From Polytrichum commune (lineage: Eukaryota; Streptophyta; Polytrichopsida; Polytrichales; Polytrichaceae), in NCBI GenBank assembly GCA_950295325.1, contig OX485803.1:15376001-15440000 (forward strand): 64,000 nt of DNA. Direction: 5' to 3'. Shown here one piece after another: positions 42,011-56,000 of the stretch. The translations under genes and the position numbers were made by a program. The notes under the pieces are model-generated. The model saw only the letters and a program-made list of their open reading frames with translations, searched no databases and had not been told where the DNA came from. The stretch's first letter is position 1, and each line of letters starts with the position of its first letter.

Positions 42011-43639
42011 TGCTCTCTATGTTGCAAAAAAAAAACAATACTTTTTGACCTAACATTTCAAGTTCATTTAATTTGAACTTAGCATGAATGTCTAACAAAG
42101 GCTTTCGAAGTATTATGGATGTCACATTGGAGTTAGTTGCTTCTAAAAAGGTCCATTCTAATTAGAAGAAGTGTCCATGTTTAAGTCGCAGTTGTTATAG
42201 ACATTCAACTTCATAAATATAAAAGTAGTTGAATATCCATTTGATTGCAATGAAGTAAAGTAAAAAAGCAAGCAAGCATGGAGAAACAAACTATATAAGA
42301 ATGCTCTATTGTTGTTATTGAGATATTCATACATTTGGTAGTGCAAACTTCAAGGCGCTTGACCTTAAGTTATGTATGGTTGATCCGTGCCTTATCATGC
42401 TATTCTCTTGTTATTCTATACGACATATGTATACTTGACTCCATTATTCACTCTAGATTTGTAATATTGGCATAAGAGCATTGATTCCACTTTGTAAACT
42501 TGTACAAGTTCCCCCATTTTGTTAGCAAAACTCTTGTATCTAATCCAAAGATAGCTAAAAATGTCAGTCCCTCCACCTCCCCCTAGTCCTCCACATTTCT
42601 AGCAAAGCATCCGCATTATTTGGCATTGGGCACAAAACAAAGAAAATGCAAATGCTCAACAAATCGGTTTTATTCTAAGAGTTCTAAACAAAAATCACCA
42701 TATGGATCACCAACACATCGTATGAAGCCAAGGTAACGGCGGGATCATTGACATCATCAAGTTGCAAGATTATTTTTTTTAAAAAGAAATTCTACAAATT
42801 GAAAAAATCAATTGCAAGAAGGAAATAGAACACCCACCATGGGGAAGCAAGGCAAAACCAAAAGGAAGCCAAGAGATAATGCCCATACATGGCTTAACCA
42901 TCCAAGTGACCACTAAGATGCCACATGTAACAATAAGACCTTTGACCCCCCAAATCGCATCAAAATTGTTAAGGACATCTTGGTAGGCAATGTGTGGAGT
43001 TTTTCTTAAAATCCGAAAGGGTCTATGGCCACTTAATCCTACCATAGTCATGCAAGGTGTCCCAAACAACTTGATGTGTTTTCTCAATAAGATGTTTCGG
43101 TTGGGTTGGAAGACATCATGGGTTCCTAGACCTCATCAATCGAGAGCTTCGACTCAACGTATGGCCAAACAACTCCAAAAGCATATGGAGATCGAACCCT
43201 CGTGTGAATTGGTTGTTGAGGAGGCACCCAATGTGTATATTTTCACAACCTTGACACCAACTTGCACCTGAGTTCAAGTATCCAAGCTCATTGAAGTGAA
43301 ATTTAATTTCAAAGTTTAGGAAACCAAAAGGCATGTGGGACCATGAGTACATCAAGATGGTGTCGAGAAGATGAACATAGTGCAGTGGCATCAATAAGAT
43401 AGAGGCTATTATCAATTTGGTGGTTCAATTGCAAGATAGACTTGAGACTATCTAGGGCTATGTTCTAAAACAAGGAAGGAAACATGTCTCTAATGGAGTT
43501 GTTGAGGGCAAAGTGTGTTTCATGGTGGGCAAGTAGTGCACGTTCCTTTATCCTAAGCTCCCGATTTTCAAGACCACAACAAAATATTGATTGTAATAGG
43601 TATGTAGTCATAAGTATTCCTTATATGCAAGTTTACTCA
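42011..43639. other. Intergenic block, nothing recognisable
   Basis: No gene seen. The two overlapping open frames at 42779-43271 have no domain. At about 43190-43215 the minus strand contains GGGTTCGATCTCC, a good B-box match, but no A box at the right distance. Confidence 0.45.
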
Positions 43640-44070
43640 ATTATAGTTATGTGTAAAGTTTTGGCATCAAACTCCCGTTGAGTTGGCTAGAATATGAAGT
43701 CGAGAGCTTATGCATGGAGTCACCCAAGTTCTCTTAATGCTCATATTATCATACTCAAAAGAGTGGTGTCGGGTTATTGAAAATCGGCTTTTCTAGCTTG
43801 TTCTGCTAGGATGGGTGGGCCAAGCTAGCCTTGCACATGCCGATCCGGGATTTAGGATGACATGTCACATGGGCATATCATATTTCAGATCCTAAAGTTG
43901 TTTCAAAGTTTTTTAAATGACAAGAGGAGGTCCAAGGAGTGTCACCCAACTTTCAAAATAGGCTCCGAAACACAATGAGCTAACGAGCTCTTCATGGAAG
44001 GTTCTCTCAAAGAAGGATCAAAGCCACGGTATCATCCTTCTTTGAGGAACTTTACGGATAACTCTATTAT
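43640..44070 (+). repeat. Dispersed repeat, LTR-like, copy 2
   Basis: Partner of 14306-14710, with one extra stretch (AGGAGTGTCACCC) near 43940. The two copies are too diverged to be a recent LTR pair and are 29 kb apart, so they are treated as separate solo insertions. Confidence 0.6.
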
Positions 44071-45399
44071 GTCACTCAAAATGCATGTCTTTCCATACAT
44101 GTATTTATATTATTTTTCATGTTGGTGTACACATTTAGAAGATTGGATATGCAAATATTTGTATATGATTGGAATTTTATGCAAAAAATCCCTCCGAGTG
44201 AAATTTTCACCAACTGATCATATCTTGTACCGTTTGTTGGTCAAAGGGTTTGCGCCACTCGAGGAAGTTGAAGGGAAAAAATATAAAAATGTTAGGAACC
44301 CCTCGTAGTTGAAAGTTTTATTTTAAAAACATTTTGACTTCATGAACGAGCATCAAAAACCCGAATTGGTCTAGAGAGATTAACCTAGAATGAATCAACC
44401 ATAAACATCTAGGGGATAGGTTTTCAATGGAGCTCCCTTACTTGAGTGGCACGAATCCTAAAAGCCCCAATATTGGTTAAATTGATGAACACCTTGTCAT
44501 TTGTGCATTTCCATGTTTCAAATAATCATTTTAAACAACTTTAGGAATCCCTCAAAAGGATGAGAGGCCCATTTATGGGCTAAGGATTAAAAATTCTTGA
44601 AAACATTGATTCAAAATGCTTCTTGTGTATTCATAAAAACTTTCAAGTCTCCCATGTTAATAAACATATGGGTTTTTAGGGTTAACCCTCAAAAAATTTG
44701 AGAGACCAATCCTGAACATGAAGATGCCATTTGAAGAGGTTTCAAAGAAGCTCTTGATGTTCTATCTAAAACTCACTCACTCACACACACACAAATAAAT
44801 ATAAAATAAAAATAAAAATATATCGTATGCGTTATTCATATTTAGATAGAAACATTCACCTACATAGAATGAATCATAGAGAAACTCAAGCTTGTGTGAA
44901 TTACATAGAATTGAATACATACATGAACACCATGTATACATAATCACCCCAAAGTTGTCACATATGGATTTATTTATAATCATTCTTTATACCAAATATG
45001 TATTGATGACCATATAATAGAAAATATTATTTTAAATTATCTTGATACTTGTATCTTGTGTAAACAAACCCTCGATCCTTTTAGAATTAAGTCTTTGAAT
45101 TGAATATTTCAGAGCTCGATCATTGCGTAAAGCTATGGCTTGTCTTTTTTCCTTTCATAAAGGATGACCCTTATAAAACGTGAATGCCTTGATAAATTCA
45201 ATTTAACAATGCAATGCACCGTCGAATCATTTAGAAATGCATTGCAATGCATTGTTAAAATAAAAACGGGCCAAAGCTTTATCCCGGGTTGGGCCTTGGA
45301 CATTAGAAACCTTGGGCTCCCACCTTTGCCCTCGGGATGTAGCATTCAAGCAAACGCAAGGGCTAGCCTGTACTTTTAGTGTTATAATAGGCGTTCCCA
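44071..45399. other. Intergenic block
   Basis: No gene seen. About 44433-44470 resembles, in reverse, one terminus of the transposon flanking FRO. Near 45205-45260, TTTAACAATGCAATGC and GCATTGCAATGCATTGTTAAA form an inverted repeat, and another loose palindrome (ATCCCGGG...CTCGGGAT) lies near 45281-45336. Confidence 0.45.
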
Positions 45400-47037
45400 A
45401 GTGTGGGGACGTCGGGAACATTCACTCGAAGATGCCCTAGGCGGGGCCCGCCCACGAGACTTCGCGTCTCCAGGCGTCTCTACGCGTCTTCCAGCGTCCA
45501 GGCCTGCGTCTCTCGCGGCGTCTCTCTCTCTCGGCCTACTTACGTCTGGCGCTTCCGATATCGCTCTTGCAAGGAACCTCGCATCCTCCTCTTTGGCGGA
45601 GGCGCAAGCCGCCGTTCCCCATGGACCTCACCAAGCTCGCCTTCCTCATCGACGTCGGTTGAACCCCGTCCAAACGCACCATTTCTTCCCCCATTTGGTG
45701 CAGTAGCGACCGAGTTTTCCTTTATATCAGGGTTTTACTTAATCCTTTACTTTTTCTCAAGTCCTCTGTCGTGCGGCGATCGCTCATCACAAGGGGTGGA
45801 TACTCTGCTCGCCACTCTGCTTCCAATAATAGCGTCAATTCTGGAGGTGGTCGAAATTTGTGATCGGGTGGATTGTACAGGACGCTGTGGAGAGACAGAC
45901 AGACAGACAGACAGACCGACCGTCGTTTTGGTTGTGTAGAACGTTGCTCCTTGAAAATTTTATCCGGGGTCTCGAGCGTTACTGATTGGGTTAAGGATAG
46001 AGTAATTAGTGGCGAGAATTAGCCATTAACTTGCAAGCCGCATTTTCTTTGGCATACTCCTCTTCTTCTTATTCTCTTCTTCCTTAAACTTCAGTATAGG
46101 TTGAGAAGAGGCGATCGCGTAGTGAACGAATGTCACCAACTCTGGAGGAAAGAATAATTTCATCTGGTGTGAATGGGAAACAAATTTACTCCAGTGTCTT
46201 GCACTCTGTTTCAAAGCTTTAGGGTTTCAGCCCCCTGGTGGTTATTTAAAAGAGGTCGGTTATTAGCGCTGCGCCTACGGTGAATTTGGACAACTTCTTT
46301 CAAAGTTTTCAAGACACAAGACAGCGGAAAGACTTGACTCAACTTAGCGACGAGCTCCGAAACCTCGAAGTAAGCAAGCACTCGCGCTTGGATAGGTTAC
46401 TTGTTAGTCTCGAGCTGGTTGCACTTAATTCCTTATTCTCCGTCCTGATGAGACATCTCAGAAATCTTTTGGGGTTCTGTAGCACGTGGCGCAAATCAGG
46501 AATTTGACGTGGCAGCTTATTAGTACCCTCGTAAACTGCAGTTGAATATAATTTAGGCTTTAGGGCACATTTAAGTCTCTTGAATGTTTTTCAAGTGCAT
46601 GTGTCCTGGCTGGCGGGGTTCGGGACTCTTCAGGTTGTGGGTTTCAATCTCGAGTGCGCAACTAGGAATCTATCAATCAATTTATCAAGAAGCAGTTTCG
46701 ATCAGTTTCAAGAAGTGCTAATTGTGGGTTGGTCTAAATTGAGGCATTCAAGGGCGATTCACCATCATAACAGCAGCTCCATACAGTATGTCGCACAAAA
46801 GAAGACAGTGAAAGTAAACTTCAAACTAGCCTCACTTGACACTGCAAATTTTCTCTCACCTTATCATCTGTGTAATTCAGACAAATCCGTAACATGGTTT
46901 ACTTTTTCGTGCGTCAAATTGAGCCACGACCACCTGATTCGCCATAGGTTGTAATACCTCTGCAGTTGTGGCAGAGATCACCTTTAAAATTTTGTAAAGT
47001 AGCAAAGTTAAAGCGAGCCACTGGTTCGTTGGGAAAC
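45400..47037 (+). promoter_or_regulatory. GC/CpG-rich promoter block upstream of the sorting nexin gene
   Basis: From 45400 to about 45930 the sequence becomes distinctly GC- and CpG-rich, with CGTCTC repeated several times (45464-45520), unlike everything upstream. It includes an ATG in a strong context at 45620 that opens MDLTKLAFLIDV and meets a possible donor (GTTGAA), and a second stretch near 46282-46370 ending in a good GTAAGC donor. These may be leader exons or belong to an unrecognised gene; neither product is recognised. The sorting nexin ATG is at 47038 in the context GGAAACATGGAA. Confidence 0.45.
45893..45916 (+). repeat. AGAC tetranucleotide microsatellite
   Basis: Six AGAC units in the CpG-rich block upstream of the sorting nexin gene. 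Confidence 0.9.
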
Positions 47038-50000
47038 ATGGAAACGATTAAGGATCTGCTGGAGGAAGCGAAACGACGGACGATTTTGGTGGCAATTTTG
47101 GCCCTTGGCCTCGCCTACATTATGTCCTGTACGTGATCTCGCTTCCCACTTATGATGACCTAATTTTCTATGATCTTAAAGAAATTTCCTCTGGTTGTGT
47201 TTAACTTCTGTGTTGGTCACAGAGTACCATAAGGTTCCGAAGAGACGATGCTGGAATTCTGTGAAATTTACATATGTTTGTATACTGGTGACGTTATTGC
47301 TTAGTAGTATGAAGTGTTTGATTCGTTCCTTTAAGATCTACTTACAAAGTGCAGTAACAAGCTGACTTCTTGAATCTATCAAAATGGGGGAACATACTGA
47401 TATAAATCGAAAAGTTCTGCTGGGCTCAGCGCATCATAAAATAGGCCCAAACGAAGGATAGTGTTCGATGTTTCTGGATTTTAGTAGACAATGGTCAATG
47501 GTATGTAGGGGTTGGAGCGTTCAGCAACTTTCTGATTAAAATGCCCATGGACAACCTCGTCTCCTCAGTATCAGAAGGTGGTACTTTGACCTCAAGAGAG
47601 TTTGAGAGGTTTTTGGAGGAGGGATTTTTAAACGACTAACATAGGTTTGGCGGTCGTTTATGTTTACATTCTTCACTGGTATTATGGGCTCCTTTGTCCA
47701 CAATAAGACCTTTTTAACTGGGTTGATTACCTCTTGTCTTTTCTTGACAACGAGGTTGTGGCATACACGCACTAGACTGCTTCAAAGGCCAGTAGTTGGG
47801 ATTGTATTTCTTCTGGGATGTTATGGGCTCCTTGAGTTTCGATTCCTTGGCAATCCTCAGTTGTCTGTCATAGATGTCTCTAGTAATTTAAATGAAGTAC
47901 CATTGGTAGTGTTGCTTCCTGTAAATCAAAATTATCAAGTCCCAGTCTCGGAGGCTTGCGGGAGTATTCCTGTATCTTCCTGCAGCGTTCATTTTAACAG
48001 TAAAACTCACTTGGAGACAAACCAATAGAGTTTGAAATTTTTTGCTGATCAGTTTTGAGTATGCGTCCATACGCTTGAGGCCACGATGACTTATGCCAGG
48101 AGCATCAGATAAGTGTAGTCCATAGCATACCTGCTAGGAATGAAGTAACTACCCCCTTTCTTTTAATTTCACAATATATGTGGTGCGTGACTGTGTTTGA
48201 CATGGTGGATGAACCTGAAGTGGTTCTAATTGGAGTCTGAATGCGGTTAGCCCTAGTTGTGAAATTAAAATTGAGGTGAAATGAATTGTCTGAAGAGCGG
48301 TGTGTAAATCTTGTCTATATATCTCACTTTTCACTGGTTTTTTTCTGCAGTAACCAGCAGTTTAGTCTGGATCAATCTGCCTATTGCCATTCTTGTGTTG
48401 GCTGCTTTGCGTCGTCTGTCATTTGAAATTGAGGTTCGGTGGAAGCCTCGGACAGGCGAGAGTCCATCACAACCCCTTCAGCACCTACATCGACGACAAT
48501 TGACCAATCAGGATCCTCTCCTCTCTGGACCATCACAGGTGGCATCTAACAGGTGAATCTGCAGTTGTATGGATCAAAAGACTGGGAGCCATAAGTTATT
48601 ATCGTTTCCATGCTTCTTAAATGTTTTTCTTATGAATAAAGTCCTGTTTGCGTGTCCTTGTTGGCTTAGGTTTTGTGGAGTTTGTCTCTAGTGTGTGTGT
48701 TTGACTTCCTTGAGATTGTAATATTCTTTTATTGGTAATAGGTGGCGACACAGCTTTGATTCCCCAATTGTGGAGGAAGCAGTGGATGAGCTGACAAGTT
48801 GTGTAGTTAATGAATGGGTTACCAACCTTTGGTACTCAGCAATAACTCCAGATGAAGATGCTCCTAAGGAACTCCGTATTCTCATCAACGGTGTCATAGC
48901 CGAGGTTGCTCAGCGTGCTAAGCGTGTGAATCTCATCACTCTCCTCTCGAGGTATGGGTTCTCATATCTGTCTCTCCCTTACGTGGATGGTAGAGTAGAA
49001 TTTATTAAATTATTTTAGAGAAACAATTCTTTATACCAAAATAATAACAGAGAACACGTCTAATCTTGGCAAAAGTCATTGAAGCATGTGGTCATTATGA
49101 TGCAGGGACATGGTGGACCTAGTAGGTGCTCATTTTCAGCTTTATCGTCGAATGAAGGCCAAGATTGGACCTGACATAATTGGATCACTATCAACAGATG
49201 AGAGGGATGAAAAACTGAAACATGCTATGATGTCCTCGCGTGAGTTGCACCCGGCACTTATCTCCCCGGATGCTGAATACAAGGTGGGTTTGTTCGAATT
49301 GGTAGTTATTTAAAGGGTGGTCTTCTGATACCCCAGTCACCTCTTTTTGTTTATTCATATACATGTTTATTAGTATGCAGCATCTGCTTTATTGTTGTAA
49401 AGAACTCCTCACTGGATTTTCAATGCAAAACAGAATTATGCACAGAATATATCTCTGAACTTTCATTCTTGTACATGTGTATCTGGCTACCGCTTGGATC
49501 CAATTGGAATGTTAACAGTTGACACAACAACGCGTGCACCATTATGCTTTGTACTTTCATAGGAGCTCTTCGCAACTGTGCAATAAATTTTTGAATATCT
49601 TCCAGGTTTTGAAAAGGTTGACAGGAGGCATAGTTGCAATGGTTCTAAAACGGCAAGATAAACACTGTCGACTATTGAGAACCTTAGCTCGAGAATTACT
49701 GGCTTGTGCAGTGCTGCGGCCCGTACTCAACTTTGCCAGCCCTGGGTGAGTGTCCTGTATATCAAGCTCTTTGTCATGGCTTTTGTTGCCTTGTGTGGCT
49801 GGAGGTTTGAGGGTGTTTTTGCACGTGTGTCCCAATTCTATAGACTCTATGTGTGATTGTTTTACTTCATGTGGCGTTGTGCTTAGCCATATGCATTTGA
49901 CAAGTTTGCTTCTTTGTTTCTATTTTAAGATTAGAAATTAGGATCCCCTGATGATAGGGCTTCTTGAGGATTTGTGTTTTTGTTATGACATGCCAGTTCT

Positions 50001-53000
50001 TTTTTATCAAGTAACGAGCAGCTTTGGATCATAAGGTAGATGTGCATAACTTGGTGTTTGATCATAAACAAACACCTATATTTGAGTGGTGTATGGTTGG
50101 GTTCGAATCATAAAACAAACACCAAAAAGACATGTGTTGAGAGGGGATTGGATCCAAGTGCTCAAATTTTGTGAACCATCCTAGATGCAATAGTCAACAT
50201 AATTGGGGGGACCTATATGATCCTTCAATAACTTATAGAAACTTCAGTTTGACAATGAATAGGATATTCATACAAGCTTCAAAAATCACGAGGAAAGTGG
50301 CTGTGCAAATGATTTGGAATCATCTCGCACTAATTGCGTGTTTCATATCCTTCGAGAAGTGAGTGCAGAGAGAAAGGTGTCTGTTTAAGACCTGCTTACC
50401 TCATGTTGTCTGTATCTTTAGGATGTGACAACTTTGTAGTCCCATAATGTGGCAGGTTAGTGCTTGAGTCAGAAATTTGCAAATCCATATTATCTTTCAG
50501 GATGTCCTTCAACAATTGTACTGCCTCATGATGCAGGTTCATCAATGAGTTTATTGAAACTCTTGCAATTGCTGCAAATGAAAAGAGCCGTAAGGCTGCT
50601 GAAGAGGCAGAAGCAGCTAAACAACGGATACCTGATCGTGTTCTTCAGCGGAAACCTTCTATGTCTGGGCTTGAAATGATATCCCTGGGTACTCCAGAGT
50701 CTAGGTTATCAACTTCTGGAAAGTCTCCTGTGCAGAAAAGTGATGGGAAGTTTGATATTGGAGCCTCCATCAAACCAGAGCTCTTAGTTGACACCACAGT
50801 TGTGAAAGAGGTAAGTTAAATACCTACAGTAGGTTGAGGTCACAGGTCTGATGGGTAGAAATGACCACATTCACAATTGCAGGAACTGTACTTCGTTGTC
50901 AAAATAATTGCATTCCCAAGATCTCTAATTGGTACATTTGTTTACCTTCACCAGGGGAAGGGCAGCAAACAAATTTCTTTTGATGATCAAGAGAATTGGG
51001 GACCTATCCCCCGAGGAGACTGGGCTCAGGTATGAACATTCAGGCTGTAAATCCTCCCTTGTGATGCTCATTTTAATGCAATGTGCTTAATAGTATTTGG
51101 ATGCGTGCAGGGCTCTCTCTATAACTGTCCTTGTCTTCCTGCTTGTTTTCAACATAGTAGTTCTTGTTCAGAGGATAAAGGTTGGGCTCTGTGAACATGT
51201 GCTGGAGGCTTGATTGACAGAGCTGGGTCTGTCTGTCTGTCTGTCTGTCTCTGTGTGTGTCTTTGTGAGACTGAGTGACACCAGTGAATGGTCCTCTGCT
51301 GCTCAGGACCTCTTAAGTAATGCTAAGTACTTCAGATTCTGTTGGGCACTCAGCATCATGATGTCAATTTCTCCTTTTGCATGGTGCTTAACTTGGGCTT
51401 GAGAAGGCCATTTTAAACCCATTCTGTGATTAATCACGTGTGAAGTTCTGTAGTTTGTGTTGTAACTTGCTGGAATCACTTTGTCATTGGCTAAAGATAT
51501 TGGTTATTGCACTTCCCTTGAACCTAAGGGACCCAGCCCCCTATTTTTCACCTCCTTAGGTAGACAGAAAATCAGTATTTTGATGTTGTACACTGTGGTC
51601 TATTCCTGTATAATTTGTTTTCAGGACATGCTCAAAAGTGCCATGATTTGCAGGTTCTAGATGCTGTCACTCAAAGACGAGCGCAAGCACTTACACCAGA
51701 GCATCTGGATAATCTTTGGACAAAAGGTCGAAATTACAAGAAAAGAGAAAGCGAGAAGGCTGCCACCCATGTTGTTACTCCTTTAATTGAGAAAGACCCT
51801 GTGGGAAAGTCCAATTTGATCACTCCAATGGAAGCAAGAGTTTCAACTCAAGCAACAATCAACAAGGATGTATTCACAACTGCAGAGCATGCAAAGGTCT
51901 CACTTCCTTTTCCTACAACTGTCAGCTTGAGCGAAGCTATCATTGTGTCACCCCAAAAAGAATACAAAAGTGCTACTGAGCAGTATGGTGCACTTTTGTT
52001 TGGAGATTCAAAAGAGGCGGATAAAATCTTGCCTGGGATAGGATTCTCACCTCTACCAGAATTCTGTGAAAGCTCACAATTACAATATCTTTTGAGTTTT
52101 AGAAGCAGTAGGAGAAGCCCAGAATTTGGGAAATCACGCAGCATTGAAGACTTACTGGATCTGAGTAGAAACAGACGTTTGAGTACAGATACCAGTGGGC
52201 AATCCTCTGATACTTCAGGATCATTCAAGTTGAAGAGACAGTTGTCTCATCGGAAGTCAAGAAGCATGGGTGGTGAGATTGACTGGCAAGAGCTAGGGAG
52301 AGGAGAGTCAATAGATGGGCTTCCACCCTTGCTGAATACTGGAGATGAACCTCGGGCAGATGCTATGGCTGAAAGTGAAAAGAAGATTGAGAAACCTAAG
52401 AGCGAGGAAGTTTTAAGACCCTCAACGCAAGCTGACACTGCAGTGCTGACTGCAGAGTTGAGTCCTCATTTTTCACTTAGTAAGCTACAGAGTAAGGTGA
52501 GCTCGCTTACCAAGTTAAGAATTGTGACTCTATGGGTGTATGGCACATTTCCATTATGTTGTGGGGCAATGGCATTATGGCAGTGTCACTATCAACTGTG
52601 GGGCTATTTAGTCATCCCTACAATAGGGTAGAACTGCATAAGCAGAAGCAATGTATACTTGTTGATGTCAGATTCTTTGTGACGTTTCCTCTCTTGAGCC
52701 AATCAAGAATGTTGACTGAGGACGTCATGCAATTGGCAGGTTTTGGGGGCTCACTTTGAAAAGACTGGATCAAAAGCATTTGCAGTCTATACTATCAAGG
52801 TGAAAGACTCTGACAACCATAGCTGGCGAGTTCAAAGAAGGTATGCCTGGAATCCAGGCCCTAGACTTTTTCACACTAAGGCTGTAGTGTCCAAATAATA
52901 TTTTGAAGTCAATGCTGTTCATGAACATCCGAAGGCAATGATGACATTACTTACCGAAAAGGATTTTTGAACTGATACACAGGTCTGTGTAGACAAGATG

Positions 53001-56000
53001 GTTGATTATGTTTCATCTGGAGGATATATTCATTCACGTGTAGCCATTTTTGAATCCTAACATCTTTATTCTTGGATCAGGTATCGTAACTTTGAACAGC
53101 TACATAGACGCTTAAAGGATATGCTATATTATAGTCTTAGTCTACCTCCAAAGAGGTTTTTATCTTCCAGCCTTGACAATGATTTTGTCCGAGAGCGTTG
53201 TACACTTCTTGACAAGTACTTACAAGTGAGTTCAGCTTGCTCCATCAGATTACTTGATCTTACTCAATGGCATGTTTATAATTGAAGTTGTAATTGTGTC
53301 TGTTACATTTTGAAAAGCAGTTTGAAAAGCAGTTTGACAAATTGAGTGCAACTTTTGAAATAAATTATGGTTTTTATCATTTTCTGAAGTTAACCTCTTT
53401 ACTTCTGTATTTGTGTTTTTGTTTTGCAGGATTTATTAGCAATTCCAAGCGTTGCAGAGCTGCATGAAGTCTGGGATTTCTTGAGCGTTAACTCTCAGGT
53501 ATCTAAGATTATTGACCATTAAGTTTGAATGAGACTGGCTCACTGTCTTGAGGTAACTAGAGAGGCAAGATTGCTTGCATATCTGAATGTAGTGGCCACT
53601 AACTTTCTTGTGGTTCTAAACCGGGATAATCACTTAAATTTTGCAGATAGGCTTTCCCATAAAATTAGACATGTGAATGTGCTGTTCTGATACGTTTCTA
53701 ATTCTGTTCACAGCACTATGCATTTGGCCATTCTCCATCCATGATGACAACCTTAGCAGGTCAGTAAGCATTCTATACTCTCTTGCCCAATATTATTTGA
53801 TTGACCTCCTGGAGGATATTGACACTATATAATAGCATGGCATATTCATTCTGGTAGTATGTATTCCTGGTCTGACATGATTTGTGTCTCAGTGAATGTA
53901 GATGATGCTATGGACGACATGTTTCGTCAATTTCGTGGAGTCTCTGATGACATATCAGGAGCTTTGAAAGTAGCAACAAGTGGAATTCGGCAAAGGTTTC
54001 CGTTAGGTAGTGGAGATTTGAATCAAGCAGCTGTCATCAGCAAGGACCAAACAACCACAGCATGGACACCCACAAGTTCAACCCCAAACCTTTCTGGAGC
54101 GGCTCCGTTCCTAGTTCTAACTGAGAGTGAATTCAGTGAAAAACCTCTCGGCAACTCTACCTCAGAAGATGAGTTTGGAGGGGTTTACGGAGGACACATT
54201 GAGGAAAGTCCGCAAGGTTTCGGATCAGTTGATTGGCATTCTGACAGTGACTTGGCTGTGGAGCCTCGTGAGTCGGATCCATTACGAAGTGCAACACAAG
54301 CATTTGCTGCTGGCCAGTTAGATGTGACAGCTAGCCGCTACTTTGGGGGCCGATTGGAGAGGGCACTATCAGATGGACACTCTCCTGTCGAATCATTTGT
54401 TTCTGATCTGGTAGAGGATGAGCTGGTGATTCCTCAGGAGGTATGTCATTCTAAAGAGTGGGCATTTCTTAGTAAATGTTTACAAAGTCACAGTTTGATG
54501 TGAATCTCTTGTGATGTCAGCAAATCCTGCAATAAATGCGATTCCACTTGCTATCCTTCTGTATCTAGGTTTCTCATTTATTCAGAAGATTTTGCTCTTT
54601 GATATTGATCTTGACTCTATTGTGGTTGCATGCAGTGGTCCCCACCAAAAGTGAGCGTGCCACTTCTCAACTTGGTCGATCTGGTTTTCCAGCTGCAAGG
54701 TCGGGGTTGGATCAGGTGCTCTATCAAGTCATGCGCTCCATTGTTTGTTGTCATTACCATCTGTCACCTTGTTTACATCACTACCATGCCCAGTTGTTGT
54801 ACAGCTGCTTGAATATCTGAAAGTCTTGAATGGGAGTGATGTGCAGGCGACAAGTTCTCTGGATGGCTAAGCAGATTCTTCAGCTGGGTATTGGTGATGC
54901 TGTAGATGACTGGCTGATAGGTAGAATACAGTGGCTTCGTAAAGAAGAGGTGGTAGCATCAGGGATAAAATGGGTGAAACGGGTGAGTTATTGCCGTCTC
55001 TGGGCAAAGTGGTCAATGTGAAGTCAAAGCAGGAATCGCAATCTTCACATCTACTTACCTTGTAAATGTTGAACTTTTTTTTCATGTGTACAATGGTTGC
55101 TCAAGCATAGATGAAGCTGATATAAATGGGTGACTTCGTTGCAGATGCTATGGCCAAATGGTATTTTTGTAGGAAAGCAACGCAGAAAATTGTCTCCAGC
55201 TAGTTCAGCACAAGATTCGGGAATCTTGGATTCAGATGACCATGAACAATGGCCACAGCGGCCACCAATAAACTCTTTTGAATATCGACGAGAAGCAGCT
55301 CGACGAGCTGGAGTTGTTCGAGAAATTATCTGCGGTGAGTAATCCATCATATTATAGACCATTGTACAAGAAAAGATGAAATCTTTGAAGGAAATGAGTA
55401 AATTTTAAAGACCGGATCCTGTTCATTGAGTTGGTAAAGTTTGGGGATTATAAGCCATCTGCCACTCCTGACCATTGGTAAACATTGGATTTGGAAAACG
55501 TTGCACAAAGTGTTGTTTGATTCTGAAGCAGTCTACAGTAGGACCATGCAAATCTTTTAAATGCAAGAGCTTTTCTAACGTGGCCTTTGGTCCTGCAGAC
55601 AAAGCACCTGCCCCTTTAGTGAGTCTTATTGGCAAGAATCAGTATACACGATGTGCGAAAGACATCTACTATTTTTCTCAGGTTCAATTGAATTCTAACT
55701 TCTCCCTTTTCACAGAGAGTAATCTCTATTAGCAAGCATAGTTTTGTTTTGGTGCGAGTCATGTCTCTCTCTAGTTTAAGGTGTCCTGGTGACTTGTAAA
55801 GAGAGCAAACAAGGATTTCTATACATCTTCCTTGGAAGCTTGAGGGTGCTTAGACTTAATTACATATGACCTGATCTTCACATATATGATCTGAGGCCTT
55901 CACTTCAGGATAAAAGGAGTTATAAGGATAAGCACCCTGTACAGAAATCTCTTGGGTCTAAAAATATAGTAGAGTGCTGAAGTTAACTAGAAATTATTAC

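Noticed and set aside
43190-43215. Minus-strand GGGTTCGATCTCC as a tRNA or SINE
   Set aside because: It is a single B-box match without an A box, stems or tail.
14306-44070. An LTR retrotransposon with LTRs at 14306-14710 and 43640-44070
   Set aside because: The copies are 29 kb apart with unrelated genes and elements between them and are clearly diverged, so they cannot be a pair from one insertion.
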